Positions 24,864 through 32,947 of a DNA stretch of 51,386 nucleotides are shown in pieces (position 1 is the first letter of the stretch; each line of letters begins with the position of its first letter). Under the pieces are notes generated by a model. It had not been told where the DNA came from. It saw nothing but the letters and a program-made list of their open reading frames with translations, and ran no database searches. Source of the stretch: Candidatus Pullichristensenella stercorigallinarum (lineage in GTDB: Bacteria; Bacillota; Clostridia; Christensenellales; Aristaeellaceae). Location: assembly GCA_018712945.1 (NCBI GenBank), contig DVFZ01000078.1, forward strand, positions 1-51,386. The letters run 5' to 3'. The position numbers and the translations under genes are program-made.

Positions 24864-26318
24864 ATGGCAATTATAAGTCCGGAGAATTTGCTGAAAGTTT
24901 TGACTTCCTACAACCCTTGGTGGAAGACGGGAAGTGTGAACGCCAAGCTGTCCAAGACCTATAAGCGGTTCGCGTTCTATGAAGCAATGAAACGTCTGCT
25001 TCAAAAAGACATTCGCCGCACCGTCGTATTGACAGGAACGCGACGTGTCGGAAAGACAACGATACAGTATCAGATGATAGAGACACTTTTGCAAATGGGT
25101 GTGTCTCCATTGAAAATCGTATTTATTTCAATGGATCATCCGATGCTCAAATTGAGCGCCATGCAGGACATCCTGAATTGCTACCATGAAAACATCTACC
25201 CGGAGCAGGATGTCTATTACTTTTTTGATGAAATACAATACGCGCAAGACTGGGATCAATGGTTGAAAACGCTCTATGACATGCAGCCTGATACAAAAAT
25301 CGTCGCTACTGGCTCTGCGAGTCCAGCATTGGTTAAAGGCGGCCAGGAGAGCGGAGCGGGACGATGGACAACGATTCAGGTGCCCACCATGTCTTTTTAT
25401 GAGTATTGCGAATTGATCGGCGTGGATCGTCCCAATTTGTCAGAGCACTTAAAAATAACACCGCTTTTGCGCAAAACACATCAGGAGCGCACGCAGGTCA
25501 TGCTGCAACTGTCCAAAGTTCAGAACCACTTCAACCGTTACCTGCAAGTGGGAGGATTTCCGGAGCTTGCTTTGGCAGACAACGATATTCTTGCCCAGCA
25601 GATCATGCGGGAGGATGTGGTGGACAAAGTTCTGAAGAGAGATTTGCCTTCGCTGTACAATATCCGTAACTCTACGGAATTGGAGAGGATATTTCTGTAT
25701 TTGTGCAATGTTTCTTCAGAAATTGTTTCAATTGATGCAATCGCCAAAGAACTGAATGGCGTTTCCCGCCCCACGGTGGAAAACTACATTCGTTATTTGG
25801 AAAGCGCAAACCTGATCTATCAAAGCTGGCCGGTGAATATGGATGCCAAGAAGGTACTGAAAGCCCGTCCCAAGATATATATTGCAGATGCGGCGATCCG
25901 CAACGCGGTGCTAATGGACGACTCCTTGCTGAGCGATCCGGTGGAAATGGGTAAAGTCGTCGAAACAGCGGTGTACAAGCATGTAGCGGCATTTTATTAC
26001 CAACAGGCTACATCCGTTGGTTATTACCGTGGAGGAAAGCGTGGAAAGGAGATTGATATTGTCGTAGAATATGGCGCTACCCGAAATATACTGATTGAAG
26101 TGAAGTACCGGGAAAGCGCGCCAATTGCAGATGACGACTCTATCGTGGAAATGAGTGACCGGGCCGTGGCATCCATTGTTGTCACGAAAAATGCAGACGA
26201 CTTTGGCGTTCACAATACAAAAACCGGGAAAGATTTGATACGTATTCCGGCTTTTGCGTTTTTATATTTGCTGGGTCATGCGGAGAAGCATGGTTATCAT
26301 GGAATGGACATACAGTAA
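24864..26318 (+). CDS. AAA-family ATPase with DUF4143 domain
   Basis: The ATG follows AAAGGAGGTG. The N-terminal half is an AAA_14-type ATPase with Walker A GTRRVGKTT (58-66), Walker B YYFFDEIQ near 122-129, and the sensor ATGSAS near 150. The C-terminal half is DUF4143, which contains a winged helix (FNRYLQVGGFPEL, VSRPTVENYIRYLE) and a PD-(D/E)XK nuclease-like part (YYRGGKRGKEIDIVVEYG then ILIEVKYRE). Proteins of this build are common and poorly understood; some are linked to mobile elements. Base composition is more AT-rich than the flanking ICE genes, and the gene sits in a split leader, so it is a late insertion. Confidence 0.85.
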   Translation: MAIISPENLLKVLTSYNPWWKTGSVNAKLSKTYKRFAFYEAMKRLLQKDIRRTVVLTGTRRVGKTTIQYQMIETLLQMGVSPLKIVFISMDHPMLKLSAMQDILNCYHENIYPEQDVYYFFDEIQYAQDWDQWLKTLYDMQPDTKIVATGSASPALVKGGQESGAGRWTTIQVPTMSFYEYCELIGVDRPNLSEHLKITPLLRKTHQERTQVMLQLSKVQNHFNRYLQVGGFPELALADNDILAQQIMREDVVDKVLKRDLPSLYNIRNSTELERIFLYLCNVSSEIVSIDAIAKELNGVSRPTVENYIRYLESANLIYQSWPVNMDAKKVLKARPKIYIADAAIRNAVLMDDSLLSDPVEMGKVVETAVYKHVAAFYYQQATSVGYYRGGKRGKEIDIVVEYGATRNILIEVKYRESAPIADDDSIVEMSDRAVASIVVTKNADDFGVHNTKTGKDLIRIPAFAFLYLLGHAEKHGYHGMDIQ

Positions 26319-26412
26319 CTCTTACGGCGTGCCGATCTATGGCACCGTGGTTGATGTATATTCCTTCCTGGAGGATAATCCAATTTGCCAGCAACTTGCC
26401 GCACAGATGTAA
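26278..26412 (+). CDS. Small ORF of 44 codons overlapping the ATPase gene end
   Basis: It starts inside the ATPase gene in another frame and ends just before the right junction of the cassette. The sequence after residue 8 (EWTYSNSYGVPIYGTVVDVY) looks like ordinary protein rather than an out-of-frame shadow, but I recognise no family. There is no clear ribosome site, so translation would rely on coupling. It may be a fragment of a lost gene. Confidence 0.3.
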   Translation: MRRSMVIMEWTYSNSYGVPIYGTVVDVYSFLEDNPICQQLAAQM

Positions 26413-26426
26413 AAGTGTCAAAATTG

Positions 26427-26504
26427 ATTTTCGCACTTATCTTCACTTCGCAAGATAAGTGCTTTTCTTTTGCCCATAAAACCACAAAGGAGAAAAACTA
26501 TTCC
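26427..26504 (+). repeat. Right fragment of the duplicated parB leader, with hairpin
   Basis: This is nearly identical to 27196-27274. It holds a perfect 11-bp stem (gcacttatctt, 26433-26443 and 26452-26462) followed by TTTTCTTTT, then AAAGGAG and the start of the parB remnant. The hairpin looks like an intrinsic terminator or attenuator placed ahead of the ribosome site. Confidence 0.75.
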
Positions 26505-26869
26505 ATGAACAACCATGCAAAATCCTCAAACGCACTCCAAATGCGGCAGAATACTGGAGAAAACACGCTTGTCGCCTTGTATGGGCTGTACGCCTTTCCA
26601 GGACTCATGCGCGACGCGGCAATGGAGGAAGTTGTGTGCCTGGCGGGAAGGGAAAATGATTTGCCAAGGCCACGTGACGCTGGGCGTCCCTCGCATGGCA
26701 GCAGAGCGTTTCCCCACCTCGACCGCCTGTCCCTTTGAAGCATTGCCGCCAGGGAACGAAAATGCCATCTGGTATCGCGTGCCGCAGCCCTGTACCGTTA
26801 CCTATATGGGGCGCACCAGCGCCAGGGCATGTGCCAGCCGTGGTTCAAGAGGTTCCGGGAGGATGGGTA
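26505..26869 (+). pseudogene. Chimeric remnant: 5' end of a parB fused to 3' end of a ligD
   Basis: Codons from 26505 match the first ~47 residues of the ParB at 27275 (MNNHAKSSNALQMRQNTGEN against MNDHTKTANAPQTRQDAGES), with an in-frame 12-base deletion that removes HPFK. From about 26645 the sequence instead matches the end of ligD (GHVTLGVPRMAAERFPTS, then PPGNENAIWYR and TVTYMGRTSA), in a different frame. Neither half is functional. It records an unequal recombination between two copies of a ligD-parB segment. Confidence 0.8.
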
Positions 26870-26938
26870 GAGCGGAATCACAGAAATGCTATGCAGAACC
26901 GCCATCTTCTTAAAATCCGCCAATAAGTGAAGAATTCT

Positions 26939-27043
26939 TTCGCTATTTCGATGGATATTTTCGTTATTCAGGCCATTTCTTCTGTTATTCGGGGCCATTC
27001 TTCTGTTATTTGCATCATCTTTTCAGTTATTTGCTCAATAACA
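26939..27043 (+). repeat. Five 21-bp iteron-like direct repeats
   Basis: The core GTTATT recurs at 26963, 26984, 27005 and 27026, exactly 21 bases apart, with a variant GCTATT at 26942 on the same phase. Each unit begins T(T/C)(C/T/A)G. Two inverted cores (AATAAC) follow at 27037 and 27049. Twenty-one bases is two helical turns, so bound proteins would line up on one DNA face. It lies just upstream of the second parB and is a good candidate for a centromere (parS-like) or a replication origin. Confidence 0.75.
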
Positions 27044-27126
27044 GAAATAATAACGCAAATCCGTACACTTATTGGCATTGATTTTTCGTATCGGCGGTTC
27101 TTGCGCGCGGGCTTATGCCGTCTGTT

Positions 27127-27155
27127 TTGTCAAAAATTCAAAGTATACTTATAAT
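27127..27155 (+). promoter_or_regulatory. Promoter of the second parB
   Basis: TTGTCA, a 17-base spacer and a perfect TATAAT lie about 120 bases upstream of the parB start and 84 bases after the 21-bp repeats. Confidence 0.6.
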
Positions 27156-27201
27156 TATTGCTAGCAAAAATGCAAATTTTGGCCGCAAAAACTACATTTT
27201 C

Positions 27202-27240
27202 GCACTTATCTTCACTTTGCAAGATAAGTGCTTTTCTTTT
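27202..27240 (+). terminator. Attenuator-like hairpin in the parB leader
   Basis: An 11-bp perfect stem (gcacttatctt/aagataagtgc) with an 8-base loop is followed by TTTTCTTTT. It lies between the promoter and the ribosome site of parB and is conserved in the other leader copy, with the loop differing by one base. Confidence 0.65.
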
Positions 27241-27274
27241 GCCCACAAAACCACGAAAGGAGAAACACCATTCC

Positions 27275-28147
27275 ATGAACGACCACACAAAAACTGCAAA
27301 CGCGCCCCAAACGCGGCAGGACGCTGGAGAAAGCATGCTTGTCGCCCTGGATGAACTCCACGCCTTCCCGGGACACCCGTTCAAGGTCATGCGCGACGCG
27401 GCGATGGAGGAACTCGTTCAAAGCGTGCGCGCAAACGGCGTGTTGAGCCGCATCATCGTCCGGCCCCGGCGCGCGGGCGGTTATGAGATCATCGCCGGAC
27501 ACCGCCGCACCGAAGCGGCGCGGTTGGCGGGGTTGACGGCCATCCCTGCGGAAGTGCGCCGCGACCTGGACGACGACGCGGCGGTCATCGCCATGATCGA
27601 AACCAACCTGAAACAAAGGCCCCGGCTTTTGCCCAGCGAACGGGCGTTGGCCTACCGCATGATGCGCGACGCGCTTGCACACCAGGGCGTATCCGCAGAG
27701 GGCGGGCGGCACACGCGGGAAGAAATCGCGGATAAATACGGCGAAAGCCCACGACAGGTAGCCCGCTTCATCCGCCTGACCGCCCTGAACCGCCCGCTGC
27801 TGGAACTGGTGGACAGGGGGAAGCTGCAAATGGGCGCGGCTGTGGAGATCAGCTATCTGGACACCGAAACACAATGCTGGATCATGGACAACTTTGAGGC
27901 GACGGGAGAAGCACCTGCCATCGCGCAGGCAAGGGAAATGCGCCGCGTCTATGGCGAAGGCGCTTTGACACAGGAGGTCTTTACGGAAATCATGCTTCGG
28001 GAGGAGCGAGGAAAAACCGGCGGGGAGAAGGACTTCATCCGCCGCATGCGGGAAGAATACTTTCCCAACATGACCACAGGCGATGTGATGGAGAAATTGC
28101 GGGAACTGGCAGAAACCTGGCAGCGCCGGCAGAACCTGAACCTTTAA
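27275..28147 (+). CDS. Second ParB-family DNA-binding protein
   Basis: The ATG at 27275 follows AAAGGAGAA with a longish 11-12 base gap; a longer frame reaches back through the leader hairpin and is rejected. The ParB domain is intact: LDELHAFPGHPFKV, the motif EIIAGHRRTEAARLAGL, IAMIETNLKQ, then the helix-turn-helix IADKYGESPRQVARFIRLTAL and a C-terminal helical region with VMEKLRELAETW. No ParA gene adjoins it. It lies right after an array of five 21-bp repeats, which are its likely binding site; it may regulate itself or maintain the element. Confidence 0.88.
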   Translation: MNDHTKTANAPQTRQDAGESMLVALDELHAFPGHPFKVMRDAAMEELVQSVRANGVLSRIIVRPRRAGGYEIIAGHRRTEAARLAGLTAIPAEVRRDLDDDAAVIAMIETNLKQRPRLLPSERALAYRMMRDALAHQGVSAEGGRHTREEIADKYGESPRQVARFIRLTALNRPLLELVDRGKLQMGAAVEISYLDTETQCWIMDNFEATGEAPAIAQAREMRRVYGEGALTQEVFTEIMLREERGKTGGEKDFIRRMREEYFPNMTTGDVMEKLRELAETWQRRQNLNL

Positions 28148-28191
28148 GCCAAACAAAGGCCAAACGACCATACATGACAAGGAGAGATGCC

Positions 28192-28677
28192 ATGCCCCAA
28201 TCTGTACCGCGAAGGGCGCATTGCCTGCCCCTGATGGGCTACCGGCACATGTACCGCTCGCTGTTGCGCTTCTTTTCGCTGCCACGGCAGGAAGCGCTGT
28301 CGCTATTGTATGCGCTGTATATCGGCAATTTGGATACCTGCCACTATGAGGGCGTTCCGCCGCAGGTGACGGAGTTGACGGCGGAGGGCTTTTGCTCGCT
28401 GGTGAGCGTGTATGCGCGCCCGTACCATACGGAAGTGCAGATGTACCGTTCCATGCATGCGCTTTTGCGAAGCATCCGCTACGAGGCGGCCATCCAGGAT
28501 ACGCGCAGGGCGATCAGCCGCTTCCGCATCCTGGCCGGGACGCTGGAAAACCGCTTTGAGGATACATATGACTGCGATATTACCGACCCCAAGACCACTT
28601 ACGCCCTCTGCTGGAGTCGGTTGACGGTGCGCCGGGAGGAACCCCTGACCGCGTTGCGGGAAGGAGCAAATTTTTAA
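28192..28677 (+). CDS. Unrecognised conserved-looking ICE protein, 161 aa
   Basis: The ATG at 28192 has AAGGAGAG about five bases upstream. I do not recognise a family. The protein is basic and rich in aromatic residues, mostly helical in appearance, with no signal peptide and one weakly hydrophobic stretch (SLLYALYIGNL). Codon usage matches its neighbours, and it sits 45 bases after parB and 46 bases before cpaB in the same orientation, so it is probably expressed. Confidence 0.65.
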   Translation: MPQSVPRRAHCLPLMGYRHMYRSLLRFFSLPRQEALSLLYALYIGNLDTCHYEGVPPQVTELTAEGFCSLVSVYARPYHTEVQMYRSMHALLRSIRYEAAIQDTRRAISRFRILAGTLENRFEDTYDCDITDPKTTYALCWSRLTVRREEPLTALREGANF

Positions 28678-28723
28678 CAGGCCCACAACGGGCCGGGAAA
28701 GACAATCACGGGAGGGAAGCCAC

Positions 28724-29755
28724 TTGAAAATCATACGCAACAAATTTGTCATCGGGCTTTTGTGCATCGCCATCGGCGTGACGGTGGGTTTTGTGCTGCT
28801 GCCCAGGTCGCAGGAAAGCGAAATCGCCATGACCCAGGCGGTGCGGCTGCAAACGGATGTCGAAGCCGGTACGCGGTTGGAAGCGGGCATGTTGGAAACG
28901 GTCAAGGTGCCGTCCGCATCCGTGCCCGGCGGCGCGCACGCAGCGCCGGAGTTTTTCCTGGGGCGCTACGCGGCCACATCCCTGTTTGCCGGGGATATAC
29001 TTACCGAGGCGAAAGTGCGCGATACGCTGGTTGATCCGGTGGCGGCGGGCGCGGCAAAGGGCAAACAGCTTGTATCGGTTACGGTGCCTTCGCTCTCAGC
29101 CGGCGTTTCCGGCCTGCTTCGCCCCGGCGATGTGGTGTCTGTGATGGTGACGAGCAAGGTGACGCAGTTTAACCAGCAACTCGGCCTGCTGGCGGCCACG
29201 GAACAATCCAGTCTTGAACCCGGGGAAGGTACGGACACAGAGGAAGAAACCGGTCAGACGCTGCTTTCCAGCGTCCATCGCCAATCGCAGACAATTATCC
29301 CGGACGAACTGCGCTATCTGGAAGTATGCAAGGTCACGTCCTCTGACGGCACAGACGCATTGGTGAACGCCGTCAAAGACCCGGAACAGGCCAACCGTCT
29401 GCCCGCGACGGTTACATTTTACGCCACGGAAGAACAGGCGCTGAAGCTGGCTGAAATCGAACAGAATGGCGAAATGCACATCGTTTTTCTGGCGCGTGGC
29501 GACGAGGCGGATGTGTACATCCCCCGCGAGCAGCGCGTGCTTGCGGCAGAGGAAACGCCCGCGCCGGCAACGCCGGCCCCTACGCTTGTGCCGGAAACGC
29601 CCGAAACGCAACCGGGCATAACCGTGCCAAGCGCTACGGAAGGAACGGCGACGCCCACGCCTGCGCAGAGCGCCGCGCCCGCAACGGCGGAACCCGCTCC
29701 CACGGCGGTTTCCACTGCTCCGGCCGATTTGAACAATCCGGAGGTGGGCGAATGA
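28724..29755 (+). CDS. cpaB: CpaB/RcpC-like Flp pilus assembly protein (SAF domain)
   Basis: The start is TTG, with GGAGGG seven bases upstream. A membrane anchor (FVIGLLCIAIGVTVGFVLL) occupies residues 7-26. A SAF domain follows (VEAGTRLEAGMLETVKVP and FLGRYAATSLFAGDILTEAKV), then the CpaB-type second domain (GLLRPGDVVSVMVTS). A long Pro/Thr/Ala-rich C-terminal tail runs from about 275. CpaB/RcpC proteins help assemble the Tad pilus at the cell surface. The gene overlaps the next by four bases (ATGA), opening a tightly packed cpaB-cpaE-cpaF-tadB-tadC operon. Confidence 0.85.
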   Translation: MKIIRNKFVIGLLCIAIGVTVGFVLLPRSQESEIAMTQAVRLQTDVEAGTRLEAGMLETVKVPSASVPGGAHAAPEFFLGRYAATSLFAGDILTEAKVRDTLVDPVAAGAAKGKQLVSVTVPSLSAGVSGLLRPGDVVSVMVTSKVTQFNQQLGLLAATEQSSLEPGEGTDTEEETGQTLLSSVHRQSQTIIPDELRYLEVCKVTSSDGTDALVNAVKDPEQANRLPATVTFYATEEQALKLAEIEQNGEMHIVFLARGDEADVYIPREQRVLAAEETPAPATPAPTLVPETPETQPGITVPSATEGTATPTPAQSAAPATAEPAPTAVSTAPADLNNPEVGE

Positions 29756-30525
29756 TTACAGCGATTTGGGGTTGCGGCGGCGTGGGCAAAAGCGCCATTG
29801 CCTGCGGCCTGGGCAACCTGTATGCCGCCAGGGGCACGGCGGCGGTGATTGACAGCAACCTATGCCAGCCGACCCTTCCCCAGCGCCTGCCCGGTGTGCG
29901 GTTGGACGCGGAGCGTTCGCTGGGGCGGTATCTGAACCGGCTGGGCGACAGCGAAGTGCGCCGCTATTATCATCAGCACCCGGACAATAAGGGCCTGTTT
30001 TTCGCGGGCCTGACCGACCGCGACGCCTATACGGATTTCGAGATCGGCCTGGAAGCCGCCGACCGCGCGCGGGAATTCCTTGCGCGCAGCGATGAGATGT
30101 TCGACCATGTGCTGCTGGATTGCTCCGCACAGCGCAACGACCCATTCTTACCGGCCATGCTGCGTCATGCCGGGCGGATCGTGCTGCCCATTGTGCCTGG
30201 CATCGGCGCGGTACATTGGTATAACGCCGTCCAGCCGATGCTGGAAAACGCGGGCGTATTGGAAAAGATCGTGCCCGTTGCGGCGATGGTTCTGCCGTTT
30301 TACCTGACGGATGAAGTTGAACGCCAAATGGGGACGGCTTTCGCAGCGCGTTTCCGGTTTTCCAGGGAATTGGCCCGGCGCATCGACGAAGGCCGCCTGC
30401 CGGACGGACTGCTGGAAGCGGACGGCGCAAATTGGTCAAAGAACCTGCGCCTGCTCGCCAAAGCCCTGTCCCCGGACGAGGGGAATCTGTTCATGGATGA
30501 AGAAACGGCGGTGGATGCGCCTTGA
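29752..30525 (+). CDS. CpaE/TadZ-like MinD-family ATPase
   Basis: The N-terminus has the deviant Walker A GCGGVGKSA (residues 7-15), an A'-like VIDSN, and VLLDCSAQRNDPF as Walker B. At 257 residues it is shorter than classic CpaE, which carries an N-terminal receiver-like domain. TadZ/CpaE proteins place the pilus machine at the right cell site. It overlaps both neighbours by four bases, so translation is coupled with CpaB and the secretion ATPase. Confidence 0.8.
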   Translation: MITAIWGCGGVGKSAIACGLGNLYAARGTAAVIDSNLCQPTLPQRLPGVRLDAERSLGRYLNRLGDSEVRRYYHQHPDNKGLFFAGLTDRDAYTDFEIGLEAADRAREFLARSDEMFDHVLLDCSAQRNDPFLPAMLRHAGRIVLPIVPGIGAVHWYNAVQPMLENAGVLEKIVPVAAMVLPFYLTDEVERQMGTAFAARFRFSRELARRIDEGRLPDGLLEADGANWSKNLRLLAKALSPDEGNLFMDEETAVDAP

Positions 30526-31946
30526 GCGAGACGCTTTCGCGGATACTCTATAACAACGCGGGCGAGGCAAGCGCCGCCGCGGAGGAGACGACTTACGACG
30601 CGGCGCTGCGCAGCACGCAGAACTACCTGAGCCAACATCATGCCGGTACATTGGCGGAAACCGTATTGCAGGAGCAGGCGCGGGAAACCGTGCGTTTCTT
30701 AATTGAGCAGTATCTCACCGCGCACAAGGTATATGCCGGCGGCATGAGCATTCAGGAATTGACCACGCGCCTCTACCGCGACATGGCGGGGTATTCCATC
30801 CTGGAAGAACCGCTTGCCGACCCCGGTGTGGAGGAGATTATCGTCAATGCCTACGACGATATTGAGATCGTGGACGAGGGCGGCCGGCACAAGACGGCGC
30901 TGCGCTTTGGCGGCGGCGAGCAGGCGCGGGACATCGCCCGCCGCCTGGTGCGGCTTTCCGGGCACAGCATCGACACGGCGCATCCGATGGTGGACGCATA
31001 TATCACCACGGGCGTGCGCGTTACGGCGCTGTTCCCACCGCTCATCCCCGACGAAGCGGGCGCGGCCTTTACCATCCGCAAGCAACGGCTGGGCAATGTA
31101 ACGCGCGACCAACTCATTCGCTGGGGCACAGCCAGCGAGGAAGTGTTGGATTTTCTGGAAGCGTGCCTCAATCACGGCGTATCCGTAAGCATCGCGGGCA
31201 AGACGGGTTCCGGCAAGACGACGCTGCTTTCCTACCTGCTTAACAACCTGGACGAGCGGCAGCGCATCGTCACCATAGAAGAAACGCGCGAGATTCTCAT
31301 CGTCAACCCAGTGGGCGATAGCGGGATGCGGCGCAAGAGCGTGCTGGCGCTCTGCACACGGCCCAGCGACGAGGAACGGACGGATATAGACATGCGCGCG
31401 CTGTTGCGCACCGCCCTGCGCCTGCGGCCGGACATCATTACGATGGCGGAAATGCGCGGGCCGGAAGCGCTGGACGCGCAGGAAGCGGCGCGCACGGGGC
31501 ATACTGTAGCCAGCACGCTGCACGCCAACAGCGCCGCGCAAGCCTACGCCCGCATGATGACCATGTGCCAGATGGGTGCGGTAAACGTACCGGCGCACAT
31601 CCTCATGGGGCTGATCGTGGAAGCGTTTCCCATAGCGGTGTTCTGCCGGCAGATGGACGACAGCCATCGGTGTATCACCGAGGTTGTGGAAGCCTATGGC
31701 GCGTTGGACGGCGAGGCGCGCACACGCACGTTGTTTGCCTACGAACCAACCAAAGACGGCGGAAGTTGGCGGCGCGTTGGGGCCATTTCCCCCAAAGTGG
31801 CGGAACGCATGCGCAACAACGGCGCGGAAGAAGCGGCCATCCGCCGCTATGCCGAAGAACCGGCCCCGCGCGCGGCTGCGGCAAAGGGGCGAAAGACAAA
31901 AGGTATGGCCAAGGGACAGGCAATCTCCGAGGCTTCGGAGGGATAA
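30522..31946 (+). CDS. cpaF: CpaF/TadA-type secretion ATPase
   Basis: A TTG start overlaps the preceding stop by four bases. The protein (474 residues) is a GSPII_E/VirB11-like hexameric ATPase. The N-terminal domain contains ILEEPLADPGVEEIIVNAYD; Walker A is AGKTGSGKTT near 225. An Asp box (IVTIEETREI) follows, then Walker B/His box RPDIITMAEMRGPEA and GHTVASTLHANS. It would power pilus assembly by the TadB/TadC platform encoded just downstream. Confidence 0.92.
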   Translation: MSETLSRILYNNAGEASAAAEETTYDAALRSTQNYLSQHHAGTLAETVLQEQARETVRFLIEQYLTAHKVYAGGMSIQELTTRLYRDMAGYSILEEPLADPGVEEIIVNAYDDIEIVDEGGRHKTALRFGGGEQARDIARRLVRLSGHSIDTAHPMVDAYITTGVRVTALFPPLIPDEAGAAFTIRKQRLGNVTRDQLIRWGTASEEVLDFLEACLNHGVSVSIAGKTGSGKTTLLSYLLNNLDERQRIVTIEETREILIVNPVGDSGMRRKSVLALCTRPSDEERTDIDMRALLRTALRLRPDIITMAEMRGPEALDAQEAARTGHTVASTLHANSAAQAYARMMTMCQMGAVNVPAHILMGLIVEAFPIAVFCRQMDDSHRCITEVVEAYGALDGEARTRTLFAYEPTKDGGSWRRVGAISPKVAERMRNNGAEEAAIRRYAEEPAPRAAAAKGRKTKGMAKGQAISEASEG

Positions 31947-32020
31947 AACGTGTGACGGACGCCGCTCACGGTATCTTTGGAAAGGGTGGCCCTGCGGCAC
32001 TTTGAAGGATGGAGGCAAAA

Positions 32021-32947
32021 ATGGTCGGATATATTCTTTGCGCCCTGCTGGTAACGGCAGGGCTGTTTGTTTTGACGGATGTGCGGCCACGGGACATGAC
32101 CGAAGGGCTGCGGCGGCCGTTTGAGAAGGAAGTCGGCCGCAAGCGGCGCATCCGGCAGATTACGGGAAGCGCGCCTTCGCTGCGGCAGCGCCTGATGGAA
32201 GAAGCGGCGGCCATGCTCGACGCTTCCGGCATGGGAGAGCAGGTAGCTACCTACCGGAACATGGCCGCGTTGATGGCCGTGGCCGGGTTCCTCGCCGGCC
32301 TGGCGATGGAGAACATACTGGCAAGCCTGGTGCTGGCTGTCGGGCTGGCAATGGTTCCATTGACGGTCATCCGCCTGCGCACGGCGGATTATACGCGCAT
32401 GGTCAATGAAAAGTTGGAAATGGCCATGAGCAGTGTCACCAACAGCTATGTGGCAACGGGCAATCTCCTCACCGCCGTGGAGCGCGTGCTGACCATGCTG
32501 CCCGCGCCGGTCAACGATATCTTCAGCCGTTTTGTCGTGGATATGCAATACCTGGACGGCAACGTCGTCCGCGCCATCCAGCGCATGCGGGAAGCGTCGG
32601 AGAACTGGTATTGGAAGGAGTGGTGCGGGGCACTGATCCAGTGCCAGGACGACGTATCGCTCAACCGCACGCTCTCCGGCATTGTGGAGCGGTTTTCGGA
32701 AATGCGCCAGATTCAGTTGGAGGTGGATACGACGTTGCGCAAACACATGTCGGATTATGTGGTGACGGTCATGCTGGTGCTGGGCAGCATTCCCCTGATG
32801 GGGCTGATGATTCCGGACTGGTATGATATGCTGATGCACACGCTGCCGGGGAAAATTACGCTGGCCGTGGTGCTGGCGACGGTGCTGGCCACGTCGGTGT
32901 GGGTATCGCGCGCACATGTACCGGCGGAAGGGGTGGAAAAGCGATGA
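32021..32947 (+). CDS. tadB: TadB-like inner-membrane platform protein
   Basis: The ATG at 32021 is preceded by GGAGG with seven bases between; an in-frame ATG at 32009 lacks a site. The protein has an N-terminal membrane segment, a soluble part, a pair of hydrophobic segments near 80-115, a T2SSF cytoplasmic domain (MAMSSVTNSYVATGNLLTAV), and a C-terminal membrane pair. That order is typical of TadB. It overlaps tadC by four bases, and the two should form the platform on which CpaF acts. Confidence 0.82.
   Translation: MVGYILCALLVTAGLFVLTDVRPRDMTEGLRRPFEKEVGRKRRIRQITGSAPSLRQRLMEEAAAMLDASGMGEQVATYRNMAALMAVAGFLAGLAMENILASLVLAVGLAMVPLTVIRLRTADYTRMVNEKLEMAMSSVTNSYVATGNLLTAVERVLTMLPAPVNDIFSRFVVDMQYLDGNVVRAIQRMREASENWYWKEWCGALIQCQDDVSLNRTLSGIVERFSEMRQIQLEVDTTLRKHMSDYVVTVMLVLGSIPLMGLMIPDWYDMLMHTLPGKITLAVVLATVLATSVWVSRAHVPAEGVEKR

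Noticed and set aside
26939-27043. Possible CRISPR array
   Set aside because: The 21-bp units are contiguous, with no unique spacers, and no cas genes are present.
26927-27154. A small ORF with a seven-residue protein repeat (SVI-containing)
   Set aside because: The protein repeat is only the translation of the 21-bp DNA repeats, and no ribosome site is present.
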